Origin: Tritonibacter multivorans
GTDB lineage: Bacteria; Pseudomonadota; Alphaproteobacteria; Rhodobacterales; Rhodobacteraceae
Assembly: GCF_001458415.1 (NCBI RefSeq)
Contig: NZ_CYSD01000037.1
Location: 312,501 to 376,500 of the forward strand
Reading direction: 5' to 3'
Length of the DNA: 64,000 nucleotides
Under the pieces are notes generated by a model that was given only the letters and a program-made list of their open reading frames with translations, was not told the DNA's origin and did no database searches. The position numbers and the translations under genes were made by a program. Below, one piece after another: positions 17,169 to 27,086 of this stretch; position 1 is the stretch's first letter; each line of letters begins with the position of its first letter.

Positions 17169-18554
17169 ATGGCCGCTGACTATATCGTCAAGGACATCTC
17201 GCTCGCAGCCTTTGGCCGCAAAGAACTCGACATCGCGGAAACCGAAATGCCAGGCCTGATGGCTCTGCGAGCGGAATATGGCGAAGAAAAGCCGCTGAAA
17301 GGCGCGCGGATTGTTGGCTCTCTGCATATGACGATCCAGACCGCCTGCCTGATCGAAACGCTGGTGGCGCTGGGCGCGGATGTGCGCTGGGCGTCCTGCA
17401 ACATCTTCTCGACCCAAGACCATGCGGCGGCGGCAATCGCTGCGGGCGACATTCCGGTGTTTGCGATCAAAGGCCAGTCCCTGGAAGAGCATTGGGATTA
17501 CCTCGACAAGTCCTTCATGTTCCCTGAAGGCCCGAACATGATCCTCGACGATGGTGGCGACGCGACGCTCTACGTGCTGCTGGGCGCACGCGCCGAAGCA
17601 GGCGAAGACATCATTCCCGTGCCGCAGTCCGAGGAAGAAGAGGTCATCAAGGCGCAGATCAAGAAACGCATGGAAGCCTCGCCGGGTTGGTTCACCAAAA
17701 CCCGCGACGCGATCATGGGCGTGTCCGAGGAAACCACCACCGGCGTGCACCGTCTGTATGAACTGCAGAAAAACGGCCAGCTGCCCTTCCCGGCGATCAA
17801 CGTCAACGACTCCGTCACCAAGTCTAAGTTCGACAATAAATACGGCTGTAAAGAATCGCTGGTCGACGGCATCCGCCGCGCAACCGACACCATGATGGCC
17901 GGTAAGGTCGCTGTGGTTTGCGGGTACGGCGACGTGGGCAAAGGCTCTGCCGCCTCGCTGCAGGGCGCTGGCGCGCGCGTCAAAGTGACCGAAGCCGACC
18001 CGATCTGTGCACTGCAGGCCGCAATGGACGGTTTCGAGGTGGTTCTGCTGGAAGAAGCGCTGGACGCGGACATCTTTATCACCACCACCGGCAACAAGGA
18101 CATTATCCGCATCGAGCATATGCGCGAGATGAAGGATATGGCCATCGTTGGCAACATTGGTCACTTCGACAATGAAATTCAGGTGGCAAGCCTGAAGAAC
18201 CACAAGTGGACCAATATCAAAGAACAGGTGGACATGATCGAGATGCCTTCCGGCAACCGCATGATCCTTCTGTCCGAAGGCCGTCTGCTGAACCTCGGCA
18301 ATGCGACTGGCCACCCGTCTTTCGTGATGTCTGCGTCCTTTACCAACCAGGTTCTGGCGCAGATCGAACTGTTCCAGCGCGGTGATCAGTACAAGAACGA
18401 AGTCTACATCCTGCCCAAGCATCTGGACGAGAAAGTGGCCGCGCTGCACCTCGACCGCGTGGGCGCGAAACTGACCAAGCTGACCACCGAGCAGGCCTCC
18501 TACATCGGTGTGACCCCGGAAGGCCCGTTCAAGCCAGAGCACTACCGCTACTAA
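17169..18554 (+). CDS. ahcY: S-adenosylhomocysteine hydrolase
   Basis: AhcY splits S-adenosylhomocysteine to adenosine and homocysteine, relieving product inhibition of methyltransferases in the methyl cycle. The 461-residue product shows the NAD-binding glycine loop [15 protein letters not shown], the substrate-site blocks [16 protein letters not shown] and [15 protein letters not shown], and the conserved C-terminus [14 protein letters not shown] ribosome site precedes the ATG. The 144-base upstream gap holds two hairpins (see findings). An intrinsic terminator follows 21 bases after the stop. Confidence 0.98.
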   Translation: MAADYIVKDISLAAFGRKELDIAETEMPGLMALRAEYGEEKPLKGARIVGSLHMTIQTACLIETLVALGADVRWASCNIFSTQDHAAAAIAAGDIPVFAIKGQSLEEHWDYLDKSFMFPEGPNMILDDGGDATLYVLLGARAEAGEDIIPVPQSEEEEVIKAQIKKRMEASPGWFTKTRDAIMGVSEETTTGVHRLYELQKNGQLPFPAINVNDSVTKSKFDNKYGCKESLVDGIRRATDTMMAGKVAVVCGYGDVGKGSAASLQGAGARVKVTEADPICALQAAMDGFEVVLLEEALDADIFITTTGNKDIIRIEHMREMKDMAIVGNIGHFDNEIQVASLKNHKWTNIKEQVDMIEMPSGNRMILLSEGRLLNLGNATGHPSFVMSASFTNQVLAQIELFQRGDQYKNEVYILPKHLDEKVAALHLDRVGAKLTKLTTEQASYIGVTPEGPFKPEHYRY

Positions 18555-18575
18555 GTGGCAGCTCTGTCCCAATAG

Positions 18576-18605
18576 AAAAGCCCGGTCGTTTGACCGGGCT
18601 TTTTT
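18576..18605 (+). terminator. Intrinsic terminator after ahcY
   Basis: A 12-bp perfect stem (AAAAGCCCGGTC / GACCGGGCTTTT) with a GTTT loop continues into a T run, ending two bases before the convergent queF stop. It can serve both genes. Confidence 0.88.
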
Positions 18606-18606
18606 G

Positions 18607-19071
18607 TTATCCGCGCCCGCGGTAAGGGGGCACGCCTTGATCCGGGATCCAGACGCTTTCCGGCATCGGGCCGGATTGCCAGAACACATCAATCGGAATG
18701 CCGCCGCGCGGGTACCAGTAGCCGCCAATGCGCAGCCATTGCGGGTCAAGAAATTCGGCCAAGCGACGACCGATCGATACGGTGCAATCTTCGTGGAAGG
18801 CGCCGTGGTTGCGGAAGGATCCGAGAAACAGTTTCAGCGACTTGCTTTCCACCAGCCATTCGCCCGGCACGTAGTCGATGACCAAATGCGCGAAATCTGG
18901 CTGCCCGGTCATCGGGCAGAGCGAAGTGAATTCCGGGGCGACAAAGCGCACGTTATAGGCGGTGTCGGCCTGTGGGTTCTGAACGCGCTCCAGCTCGGCC
19001 TCAGAGGGGTCGGTGGGCAGGACAGTGTCGCCGCCCAGTTGCTTCAGATTGCTATAAATAGAGTCTGTCAT
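18607..19071 (-). CDS. queF: NADPH-dependent preQ0 reductase
   Basis: QueF reduces 7-cyano-7-deazaguanine (preQ0) to preQ1 in queuosine synthesis. The 154-residue product is the short (type I) form. The catalytic Cys sits in [13 protein letters not shown], and the NADPH-site block [20 protein letters not shown] is intact. An AGGAG ribosome site precedes the ATG. It is the last gene of queC-queD-queE-queF, 15 bases after queE. Confidence 0.96.
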   Translation of the reverse strand: MTDSIYSNLKQLGGDTVLPTDPSEAELERVQNPQADTAYNVRFVAPEFTSLCPMTGQPDFAHLVIDYVPGEWLVESKSLKLFLGSFRNHGAFHEDCTVSIGRRLAEFLDPQWLRIGGYWYPRGGIPIDVFWQSGPMPESVWIPDQGVPPYRGRG

Positions 19072-19086
19072 TGGAATGCTCCTGTC

Positions 19087-19794
19087 TCAGACGCCACGCT
19101 TATTGCCCCAGAGGAGCACATGAAGCTGCGGCAGAATACGGGGGGTGAACCAGCGGTCACGGGTCACCTTGTCGACAAGCCACAACATCCGGTCGAGGCT
19201 GTCTTGGGTTTCAATCGGCGTTTCCGGGTCGACCTCTGGATTGCCCGGCTGAAGGTACAAGGGCAGACCGGGATAGCGTTCCGATGCTGCTTTGGCCCAA
19301 GCATAGTCGGTTTTGTCAAAAACAACGATCTTCAGGACCACCTGCGGACGGTCGCCCGCCGCTTTCAGGCAGGCATCAAAGGCGTCCCAGTCCACGGCTT
19401 CACCGCTGGAGGGCGGCTTGGGGCTCAGCACCAGCGTATCCAGATCCGCAAACCACGGTTTGGCGATAGACCCTTGGGTTTCGCAAGCAAAGCGGTAGCC
19501 CTCGGTATGGCCAAGCGCGATCACCGGCGCGAAATCCTGGATTGCGGGGTTGCCGCCGGACAGGGACACGGTCAGGGGACGCCCGCCCGACAGATGCCGG
19601 ACCTCGTTCCAGACCGCCTTTGGCGTCATCGGTTTCCATTCGTGGCGATACGCGCTGTCGACCGCATGCAGGCTGTCGCACCACGAACAGCGGTAGTCAC
19701 AGCCGCCCGTGCGCACAAACACCGTTGGCTCGCCAATCAGCGCACCTTCGCCTTGGATGGTGGGGCCGAAGATTTCGGCAATGCGCAGTGTCAC
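19087..19794 (-). CDS. queE: 7-carboxy-7-deazaguanine synthase
   Basis: A radical SAM enzyme that converts CPH4 to CDG, the second committed step of 7-deazaguanine synthesis. The [4Fe-4S] cysteines are in [16 protein letters not shown], and the N-terminal block [13 protein letters not shown] binds substrate. The start is taken as the GTG at 19794: it overlaps the queD stop (GTGA) and the homology begins at once, whereas the ATG at 19884 would run back into queD. That gives 235 residues, normal for the family. Confidence 0.95.
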   Translation of the reverse strand: MTLRIAEIFGPTIQGEGALIGEPTVFVRTGGCDYRCSWCDSLHAVDSAYRHEWKPMTPKAVWNEVRHLSGGRPLTVSLSGGNPAIQDFAPVIALGHTEGYRFACETQGSIAKPWFADLDTLVLSPKPPSSGEAVDWDAFDACLKAAGDRPQVVLKIVVFDKTDYAWAKAASERYPGLPLYLQPGNPEVDPETPIETQDSLDRMLWLVDKVTRDRWFTPRILPQLHVLLWGNKRGV

Positions 19795-20156
19795 GACGCC
19801 GGACGCGGTCTGTATTCGGCCCAGGTCTTGGGCGTTTCCGACACGCGCACAGCCGAGGTCTGCGGCCAGCGTGCCTTGCACCATGTATAGAAATGATAGG
19901 CCACGTTTTCGGTGGTCGGCGGCAGATCCATTACATTGTTCAGGTGCTTATGGTCGAACTCTTCGTCGATATAGGCCTTGAACGTGTCGAGCTCGTGGAA
20001 GTCGATAATGAAGCCGGTGTCATCCAGCGTCTCGCTCTCCAGTTCGAGATAGACAATGTAATTGTGCCCATGCAGGCCCGCGCATTTGTGGCCCTCGGGC
20101 AGCGTGTCGAGGCTGTGAGAGGCGCAGAAGTGGAACTCTTTGCAGATACGGAACAT
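19791..20156 (-). CDS. queD: 6-carboxytetrahydropterin synthase
   Basis: QueD makes 6-carboxy-5,6,7,8-tetrahydropterin from dihydroneopterin triphosphate. The 121-residue protein has the Cys/His active-site start [10 protein letters not shown], the zinc ligands HGHNY and the catalytic region EFDHKHLNN...PTTENVA. It is tied to queC by a one-base stop/start overlap (TAATG) and to queE by GTGA, so the three are probably co-translated. Confidence 0.96.
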   Translation of the reverse strand: MFRICKEFHFCASHSLDTLPEGHKCAGLHGHNYIVYLELESETLDDTGFIIDFHELDTFKAYIDEEFDHKHLNNVMDLPPTTENVAYHFYTWCKARWPQTSAVRVSETPKTWAEYRPRPAS

Positions 20157-20860
20157 TATGCGCTCTCCTCAGCTGTGCCGGTGGCTGCGCGCCAGAAGTC
20201 CGGATCCTCGTAAGTGGTAGGGTCTTCAATGCCCGCCAGATGGAAGGCCTCGCGCCGTTCCACGCAGGTGCCACAGCGCCCGCAATGGTGTTCGCCGCCT
20301 TTGTAGCACGACCATGTGTCGGCAAAGGGCGTGTTTACACGTGCGCCTTCGGTGACGATGTCGGCCTTGGATTTATGCACGAAGGGTGTGACCAGGGATA
20401 CGTCGGCATAACCATCCAGCGCAGCCCGCTGCATGGTGTCGAACGCTTCGGTGAACGCAGGCCGACAGTCCGGATAGATGAAATGATCGCCGCCATGCAC
20501 CGCCGTTGCCACGCCGGTATCGCCATTGGCCGCAGCAATGCCATAGGCGATGGTCAACATGATTGCGTTGCGGTTCGGGACCACGGTCACTTTCATCGTG
20601 TCTTCGGCATAGTGGCCGTCGGGCACGTCAATATCATCGGTGAGCGCCGACCCCGTCAGCGAGGCACCAATGGTGCGCATGTCGATGATGTGATGCGGCA
20701 CGCCAAGGCGCTGGGCGCAGGCCGCCGCATAGTCGATCTCTTTTGCATGGCGTTGACCATAGTCAAAAGACACCAGCCGCGAGAGTTCCCCCTTGGCGGC
20801 AATAGAATGGGCAAGCGAAACAGAATCCAGCCCGCCCGAGCAGATTACGATAGTCTTCAT
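20156..20860 (-). CDS. queC: 7-cyano-7-deazaguanine synthase
   Basis: QueC ATP-dependently turns CDG into preQ0. The 234-residue product has the N-terminal PP-loop (ICSGGLDSVSLAHSIA) and the C-terminal zinc site of four Cys (CYKGGEHHCGRCGTC). First gene of the queCDEF unit. The 250-base upstream gap to the DUF2853 gene was checked by eye for a preQ1 aptamer and none was recognised. Confidence 0.97.
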   Translation of the reverse strand: MKTIVICSGGLDSVSLAHSIAAKGELSRLVSFDYGQRHAKEIDYAAACAQRLGVPHHIIDMRTIGASLTGSALTDDIDVPDGHYAEDTMKVTVVPNRNAIMLTIAYGIAAANGDTGVATAVHGGDHFIYPDCRPAFTEAFDTMQRAALDGYADVSLVTPFVHKSKADIVTEGARVNTPFADTWSCYKGGEHHCGRCGTCVERREAFHLAGIEDPTTYEDPDFWRAATGTAEESA

Positions 20861-21112
20861 TTTTCAGTCCTTGTTTTGATGTACCGGGTAGGCTGCGACC
20901 GGTCGGGCGGCGTTTAGAGTAAAGGTGAGACGAGATCCAGCAAAAACTCGTTCAACCCAAGCGGTCATGTCGGCAATTTGGCGCGGCAAAGGGGCCAAAA
21001 ATGACGCGTAAAAGCAGAAAAAACCCTTTGTGGGCTTCCCAAAGCGCCGTACCGTTCCACCCACAGAAATAAACTTTGCCTGAACAACGGCGCCAAATGG
21101 GAGAGATACGAT

Positions 21113-21454
21113 ATGGGCAAGCGTGACGATTTGATCGCTCAATACGCAGAGGACCTAAAGAACAAATGCGGCATGGATCCGGACATGGATCTGCTGACCA
21201 AAGTGACCATCGGTTGCGGTCCGGCGATCTACAACGCGGATGCCTCCACCGTTGCCGGCAGCCAGCCGAGCGAGCTGGAAACCGTTAAAAACAATTTCCT
21301 GATCAAGAAACTGGGCCTGGCTGATGGTCCCGAGCTGATGGATGCGATCGACAAAGTGATCGAGGTCTATGGCAAATCCGAACGCAACAAATACCGCGCG
21401 GTTGTCTACTACATGCTGACCAAACATTTCAGCAAAGAGTCGGTTTACGGCTAA
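21113..21454 (+). CDS. DUF2853 family protein
   Basis: A 113-residue soluble, charged protein of the DUF2853 type: KRDDLIAQYAEDLKNKCG at the start, a central KKLGLADGPELMDAIDKV and YRAVVYYMLTKHF near the end. The family is small, probably helical, and has no assigned function. A GGGAGAG ribosome site lies 6 bases before the ATG. A 145-base 3' region ends in a strong terminator. Confidence 0.75.
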   Translation: MGKRDDLIAQYAEDLKNKCGMDPDMDLLTKVTIGCGPAIYNADASTVAGSQPSELETVKNNFLIKKLGLADGPELMDAIDKVIEVYGKSERNKYRAVVYYMLTKHFSKESVYG

Positions 21455-21602
21455 GTCAATTTCAGCCGCTGCATTCGGGCGGTGACGAGACCTTTAGAAG
21501 TTTAGGTTCTGAGAAATTGCAAAGACCGCGGGACTCAGGTTAGGCGTTCTTGGAACGCGCTCCATACGCTTCAAAATCGAGAATCCGTGGTGGATGAGAA
21601 AG

Positions 21603-21632
21603 AGGGGAGGACATTTGGTCCTCCCCTTTTTT
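21603..21632 (+). terminator. Intrinsic terminator after DUF2853 gene
   Basis: A 10-bp stem (AGGGGAGGAC / GTCCTCCCCT) with a 5-base loop is followed by a run of T. It lies 149 bases beyond the DUF2853 stop and 20 bases before the convergent DUF1761 stop. Confidence 0.85.
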
Positions 21633-21651
21633 GCGTCGCTGATCTGTGCTG

Positions 21652-22047
21652 TCAGAACAGGGCGAGGACCAGCCCTTTGATCGCACAGGCCAGCGTGGCA
21701 TAGCCGCCATCAATCACGATCAGCCATTTCGATCGCATGCTGTAAAATGTGTTGAGCGCGATCCAAGGGGTGATCAAAAACAGGCCGATGCCAAGGCCCG
21801 CAATCAGCCCCTCCCCAATTGTGTCGATCGCCGATAGTGCAAAGATATGGCGCATCATGCCAGCAACGATCAATTGGCACAGAAACCCGCCGACATAGAG
21901 CATTGGGTTTGATCCGTTTTTTGGCTGGCCATTTTCGTCCTGCGGCACGCCAGAGGCTTTCATCCACGGCTTTGCCAATGCGCCATAGTAGCCGGCACCC
22001 GCCGCAAAAGCGGCCACTGTTGCCAGAATAATCGAGATAACTTCCAT
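21652..22047 (-). CDS. DUF1761 membrane protein
   Basis: A 131-residue integral membrane protein of the DUF1761 type, with four predicted hydrophobic segments (starting VISIILATVAAFAAGAGYYG, then LYVGGFLCQLIVAGMM, GLIAGLGIGLFLITPWIAL and GGYATLACAIKGLVLALF). The start at 22047 has a GGGGGA ribosome site; the in-frame ATG at 22071 is not supported. Function unknown. Last gene of the tsaD-gpsA-yciI-EVE run, 46 bases after the EVE gene. Confidence 0.75.
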   Translation of the reverse strand: MEVISIILATVAAFAAGAGYYGALAKPWMKASGVPQDENGQPKNGSNPMLYVGGFLCQLIVAGMMRHIFALSAIDTIGEGLIAGLGIGLFLITPWIALNTFYSMRSKWLIVIDGGYATLACAIKGLVLALF

Positions 22048-22093
22048 CTTATCCCCCTGAAAATAATGCATTCCCTAGGGGCAGGATGCCATA

Positions 22094-22516
22094 TTACGCC
22101 GGCCGCGTCTGCCCCATAGAGCAGATCTTCATCCATTCGTCTTCCGTCACCGGTTGCACAGACAGGCGGGAGTTATTGACCAAAACCATCTCCGCAAGTT
22201 CGGATGTGGCTTTGATCTGGTCCAATGTCACGGGCCGCACAAAGCCATGGCGGGCTTTGATGTCCACGCATTCCCAGCGCGGGTCACCTGCTTTGCTGTC
22301 GGGGTGCACCTCGGCGCAGACCTCGACAATGCCGACCACGGATTTTTCCTTTTGGGAATGGTAGAAGAAGCCAAGATCCCCCAGCTTCATCTGTCGCATA
22401 AAGTTGCGCGCCTGATAGTTGCGAACGCCGTCCCATTCCTCGCCCATATCACCCTTGGCGACCTGATCAGACCAGCTCCAGGTGGAAGGTTCGGATTTGA
22501 ACAGCCAGTACGCCAT
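22094..22516 (-). CDS. EVE-domain protein
   Basis: A 140-residue EVE (PUA-like) protein: YWLFKSEPSTWSWSDQ at the N-terminus, GVRNYQARNFMRQMKLGD and FFYHSQKEKSVVGIVEV in the core. EVE domains share the fold of modified-base readers such as YTH and PUA domains, and some bind modified cytosine in DNA or RNA. Ligand here is not known. Its ATG overlaps the yciI stop by one base (TGATG). Confidence 0.88.
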   Translation of the reverse strand: MAYWLFKSEPSTWSWSDQVAKGDMGEEWDGVRNYQARNFMRQMKLGDLGFFYHSQKEKSVVGIVEVCAEVHPDSKAGDPRWECVDIKARHGFVRPVTLDQIKATSELAEMVLVNNSRLSVQPVTEDEWMKICSMGQTRPA

Positions 22517-22788
22517 CAGCCGATCACTTTTTTCCAGGTGATCAGCTCAACCGCTTCAAACAGACCTGCCTTGGCATAGGGGTCACCCGCGGCCCAAGCT
22601 TCGCCTGCGGCCATATCTTCAACATCGAGGATAATGAGGGAGCCAACCATATTGCCGTCCTGATCCAGCAGCGGGCCCGCCTGGGCCACAACGCCTGTCT
22701 CTTCAATATAGGCCAGGTGGGCGGCGCGGTTTTCCATCCGGGTGTCCAGATGATCGGGTTTATCGCGGGCGATCAATGCAATGAGCAT
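22516..22788 (-). CDS. YciI-like protein
   Basis: A 90-residue YciI-family protein, a ferredoxin-like fold with a conserved His (RAAHLAYIEE) and Asp (DPYAKAGLFE) pair thought to act in small hydrolase or dehydrochlorinase reactions. Substrate unknown. An AGAGGAA ribosome site precedes the ATG; only one base separates it from the gpsA stop. Confidence 0.85.
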   Translation of the reverse strand: MLIALIARDKPDHLDTRMENRAAHLAYIEETGVVAQAGPLLDQDGNMVGSLIILDVEDMAAGEAWAAGDPYAKAGLFEAVELITWKKVIG

Positions 22789-22789
22789 T

Positions 22790-23752
22790 TTATTCCTCTT
22801 TGAGTGGTCTTTTAAGCAAATGAGCCATTGCTTCTTCGATCGTCAAGTTACGATTGACCAAATTGGTTACCGCGAGGGTTATTGGCATATCGAGACCATC
22901 CTTCTGCGCAGTCTGCGACAGGGCCTCGGCGGTTGCAGCCCCTTCGACCGTAATAGAGTCGTCAAAATCATCGCCACGCCCCAAGGCCAGACCCAGTTGG
23001 TAGTTCCGGGACAAAGGCGACGAACATGTCAGCGTCAGGTCGCCAAAACCAGACAATCCAGAAAGGGTCTCGGGCCGGGCGCCGCGCGCTGTCGCCAACC
23101 GCTGCATTTCCGTATAGCCACGGGTCATCAGCGCTGCACGCGCGCTGTCGCCAAGGCCCGCGCCAATCACGGCACCGCAGGCAATTGCGATGACGTTCTT
23201 GAGCGCACCGCCAAGTTCAGCTCCGATCACATCATTGCTGCGATAAAGGCGCAGGCTTGGTGTTGAAAGAAGGTCTTGCAGCAATTTTGCTTGATCCGGC
23301 AAGGCACAAGCAAGCGTCAGAGCGGTCGGCAACCCACGGGCAATATCGGCCGCAAAGCTGGGGCCGGTCAGCAGGGCGGGCGTCGCTGTTGGGCAGCACT
23401 GCTGGATAACAGCGACGGGGCCCACACCGGTGCCGATCTCCATCCCCTTGCAGCAGGCAACAAGCGTTTTACCCTGCAATAGGCTCTGATTGCGTTCCAA
23501 GAACCCGCGCAGCTTCTGCATGGGAACCGCAAGCAAAAGGACCTTTGTTTTGCAGGCCACTTCCAGATCAGGCGTAACGGTCAGCGCGTCGGGAAATGGG
23601 GCATCGGGCAGGCGGCGGCTGTTTTCACGTGCGGTTTGCATCGCGTTAGCTTGATCCGCATCCCGCGCCCACAGCGTCACTGGCTGTTTCTGCGCAATGG
23701 CAATGGCCAAGGCGGTGCCAAAAGCGCCGGCACCCAGAACGGTTATGCTCAT
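22790..23752 (-). CDS. gpsA: Glycerol-3-phosphate dehydrogenase [NAD(P)+]
   Basis: GpsA reduces dihydroxyacetone phosphate to sn-glycerol-3-phosphate for phospholipid synthesis. The 320-residue product has the N-terminal NAD(P) loop [16 protein letters not shown] and the substrate-site blocks [12 protein letters not shown] (catalytic Lys) and [12 protein letters not shown]. It is joined to tsaD by an ATGA overlap. Confidence 0.97.
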   Translation of the reverse strand: MSITVLGAGAFGTALAIAIAQKQPVTLWARDADQANAMQTARENSRRLPDAPFPDALTVTPDLEVACKTKVLLLAVPMQKLRGFLERNQSLLQGKTLVACCKGMEIGTGVGPVAVIQQCCPTATPALLTGPSFAADIARGLPTALTLACALPDQAKLLQDLLSTPSLRLYRSNDVIGAELGGALKNVIAIACGAVIGAGLGDSARAALMTRGYTEMQRLATARGARPETLSGLSGFGDLTLTCSSPLSRNYQLGLALGRGDDFDDSITVEGAATAEALSQTAQKDGLDMPITLAVTNLVNRNLTIEEAMAHLLKRPLKEE

Positions 23753-24846
23753 GCCTTTGCGCCTTTCTTGCCGCTGCCCAAAAGGGCGGGGCTGGTTTGA
23801 TCCAGCGGCCAGCGCGGTCGCGCGGTTAGATCCATTCCATCCCGCGCGCCTGCGCGGAACCGCTCGAGGCCCGCATAGGCAATCATGGCCGCATTGTCAG
23901 TGCACAGCCGCAGGGGTGGGGCGGTGAATTTAGTCTCTAATTCGGTGCAAAGCGCCATAAGTCCGGCCCGGATCTGAGTATTAGCCGCCACACCACCGGC
24001 CACCGCGAGGGTCGGGATGTTCGGGTTTTCTTCCAGATAAGTTGTCAGCGCACGGCGGGTTTTTTTCACCAGAACGTCAACCACGGCGTCCTGAAACCCG
24101 GCGCAGAGATCGGCGCGATCCTGTCGGGTCAGCCCGCCCTTTTCGGCTGCAATCTGGTCGCGCATCCGCATCAAAGCGGTCTTGAGACCCGAGAACGACA
24201 TATTGCAGTCGGCCCGATCAGACAGCGGGCGCGGGAAGCGGAACCGTTTGGGGTCGCCCTTTTCAGCCTCGGCCTGAACCGAAGGGCCACCCGGTTGCGG
24301 CAGACCCAAAAGCCGGGCGGTTTTGTCAAAAGCCTCGCCCGGCGCATCATCAATGGTGCCGCCAAGGCGGGTAAAGTCTTCGGGGCCGCGGGCAATCAGG
24401 AACTGGCAGTGGCCGCCTGACACCAAAAGCATCAGGTAGGGATACGTGACCCCATCGGTCAGGCGCGGGGTCAGCGCGTGGCCGGCCAAATGATTGACAC
24501 CGACCAGCGGCAGACCGCGTGCAGCAGCAAGACCTTTGGCACACATGACGCCCGACATAACGCCACCGATCAGGCCGGGGCCTGCGGTGACGGCAATCGC
24601 ATCAATGTCATCCAGCCCAACTGCGGCCTCGGCCAATGCGTCGCGCACGCAGCCGTCCAGCTTTTCGGCATGAGCGCGCGCGGCAATCTCGGGCACAACA
24701 CCGCCAAAGGCGCTGTGCAGTTCAGTCTGACCAAAGACGACGGAGGATAGGATGTCAGCGGGCTTGCCTTCGGTTTGCCGTACAACGGCGGCGGCTGTGT
24801 CGTCGCAGCTGCTTTCCAGGCCAAGGATCGTTAGGGTTTCGCTCAT
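23749..24846 (-). CDS. tsaD: tRNA threonylcarbamoyltransferase subunit TsaD
   Basis: TsaD transfers the threonylcarbamoyl group to A37 of tRNAs (t6A). The 365-residue product shows the ASKHA fold motifs: [14 protein letters not shown] at the start, metal-binding His pair in [27 protein letters not shown], and [16 protein letters not shown]. It heads a leftward run (gpsA, yciI, EVE) and is divergent from hemD across 71 bases, a classic alphaproteobacterial tsaD/hemD pair. Confidence 0.97.
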   Translation of the reverse strand: MSETLTILGLESSCDDTAAAVVRQTEGKPADILSSVVFGQTELHSAFGGVVPEIAARAHAEKLDGCVRDALAEAAVGLDDIDAIAVTAGPGLIGGVMSGVMCAKGLAAARGLPLVGVNHLAGHALTPRLTDGVTYPYLMLLVSGGHCQFLIARGPEDFTRLGGTIDDAPGEAFDKTARLLGLPQPGGPSVQAEAEKGDPKRFRFPRPLSDRADCNMSFSGLKTALMRMRDQIAAEKGGLTRQDRADLCAGFQDAVVDVLVKKTRRALTTYLEENPNIPTLAVAGGVAANTQIRAGLMALCTELETKFTAPPLRLCTDNAAMIAYAGLERFRAGARDGMDLTARPRWPLDQTSPALLGSGKKGAKA

Positions 24847-24917
24847 GGTCCCACCGTTGCATCAATTCCGCACGGGGGCTACCACCTATGGGTGCTGCAA
24901 ACAATCCCGGGACCGCA

Positions 24918-25643
24918 ATGGCTGGCCTTCTGATGACACGCCCCACCGAGGGCAATACACGTTTCCTTGCGCTTTTGCCGGAGGCCCTGAAGGCGCAGTT
25001 CAACGTGGTGGAAAGCCCCCTGATCCAGATTGCGTCTACAGGTGAAAAGCCTGCACTGCAGGATACTGATCAAGTCATTTTTACCTCGCAAAACGGGGTG
25101 GAGGTCGCGTCGGTTTCGACATCGATGCGGCGGCCTGCGCTTTGTATTGGGCCGCAGACCACTCAACGTGCCTGTGAATTGGGCTGGGATGCGAAAATGG
25201 CGGGCGAAAACAGCGGGGAATTCCTGCGGACTCTGCTCAAAATGCCAGCAGTGGGGCGGCTGTTGCATCTGCGCGGCACACACAGTCGAGGCGCGATAGC
25301 GCAAACACTTCGGCAGGGTGGAATCGATTGCCGTGAGCAGGTTGTCTACAGCCAAGATCTGCTGGAATTTTCTGCGACCGCGAACAGATTGATCAAGTCG
25401 GATATACCCTTGATTGTGACGCTTTTTTCACCGCGCACCGCGCGACATTTCGCGCAGATTATGCCGCATAGGCAGCATTTGACCCTGATTGTATTGAGTG
25501 ACGCAGTGGCGGAGCCATTGCGACGCTTGCAATGTGAGGCGCTACACGTAAGTAAAACACCCAACGCCCCTGCAATGGCAGCGCTTTTGAATCAGGTGGC
25601 AGACTCTGATCCTTGGGTTGAGAGGCTGCGGTCCAAAGACTAG
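24918..25643 (+). CDS. hemD: Uroporphyrinogen-III synthase
   Basis: HemD cyclises hydroxymethylbilane to uroporphyrinogen III, the branch point to haem, sirohaem and bacteriochlorophyll. HemD sequences diverge widely; support here is the N-terminus LLMTRPTEGNTRFLALLP, the middle FTSQNGVEVASV, the late block VTLFSPRTARHFAQIM, a normal length of 241 residues, and the place beside tsaD and ahead of the mic60-like gene. Start codons 24888, 24918 and 24933 are all in frame; 24918 is used for length, none has a good ribosome site. Confidence 0.85.
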   Translation: MAGLLMTRPTEGNTRFLALLPEALKAQFNVVESPLIQIASTGEKPALQDTDQVIFTSQNGVEVASVSTSMRRPALCIGPQTTQRACELGWDAKMAGENSGEFLRTLLKMPAVGRLLHLRGTHSRGAIAQTLRQGGIDCREQVVYSQDLLEFSATANRLIKSDIPLIVTLFSPRTARHFAQIMPHRQHLTLIVLSDAVAEPLRRLQCEALHVSKTPNAPAMAALLNQVADSDPWVERLRSKD

Positions 25644-25696
25644 GCTGCTGAGGCAGTACGGGGTGATATTGTTAAAGGAATCAGGGGGGAGCCGCG

Positions 25697-27076
<1,380 letters not shown>

Positions 27077-27086
27077 GGACGCTGCC

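Noticed and set aside
17064-18749. 561-codon open frame on the minus strand across all of ahcY
   Set aside because: It is the mirror of a highly biased, GC-rich ahcY coding frame; the protein has no recognisable domain and ahcY is certain.
20861-21112. preQ1 riboswitch upstream of queC
   Set aside because: No recognisable preQ1-I core or pseudoknot pattern was found by eye in the 250-base gap.
20864-21142. 92-codon minus-strand frame upstream of queC
   Set aside because: Overlaps the DUF2853 start, has no good ribosome site and no family resemblance.
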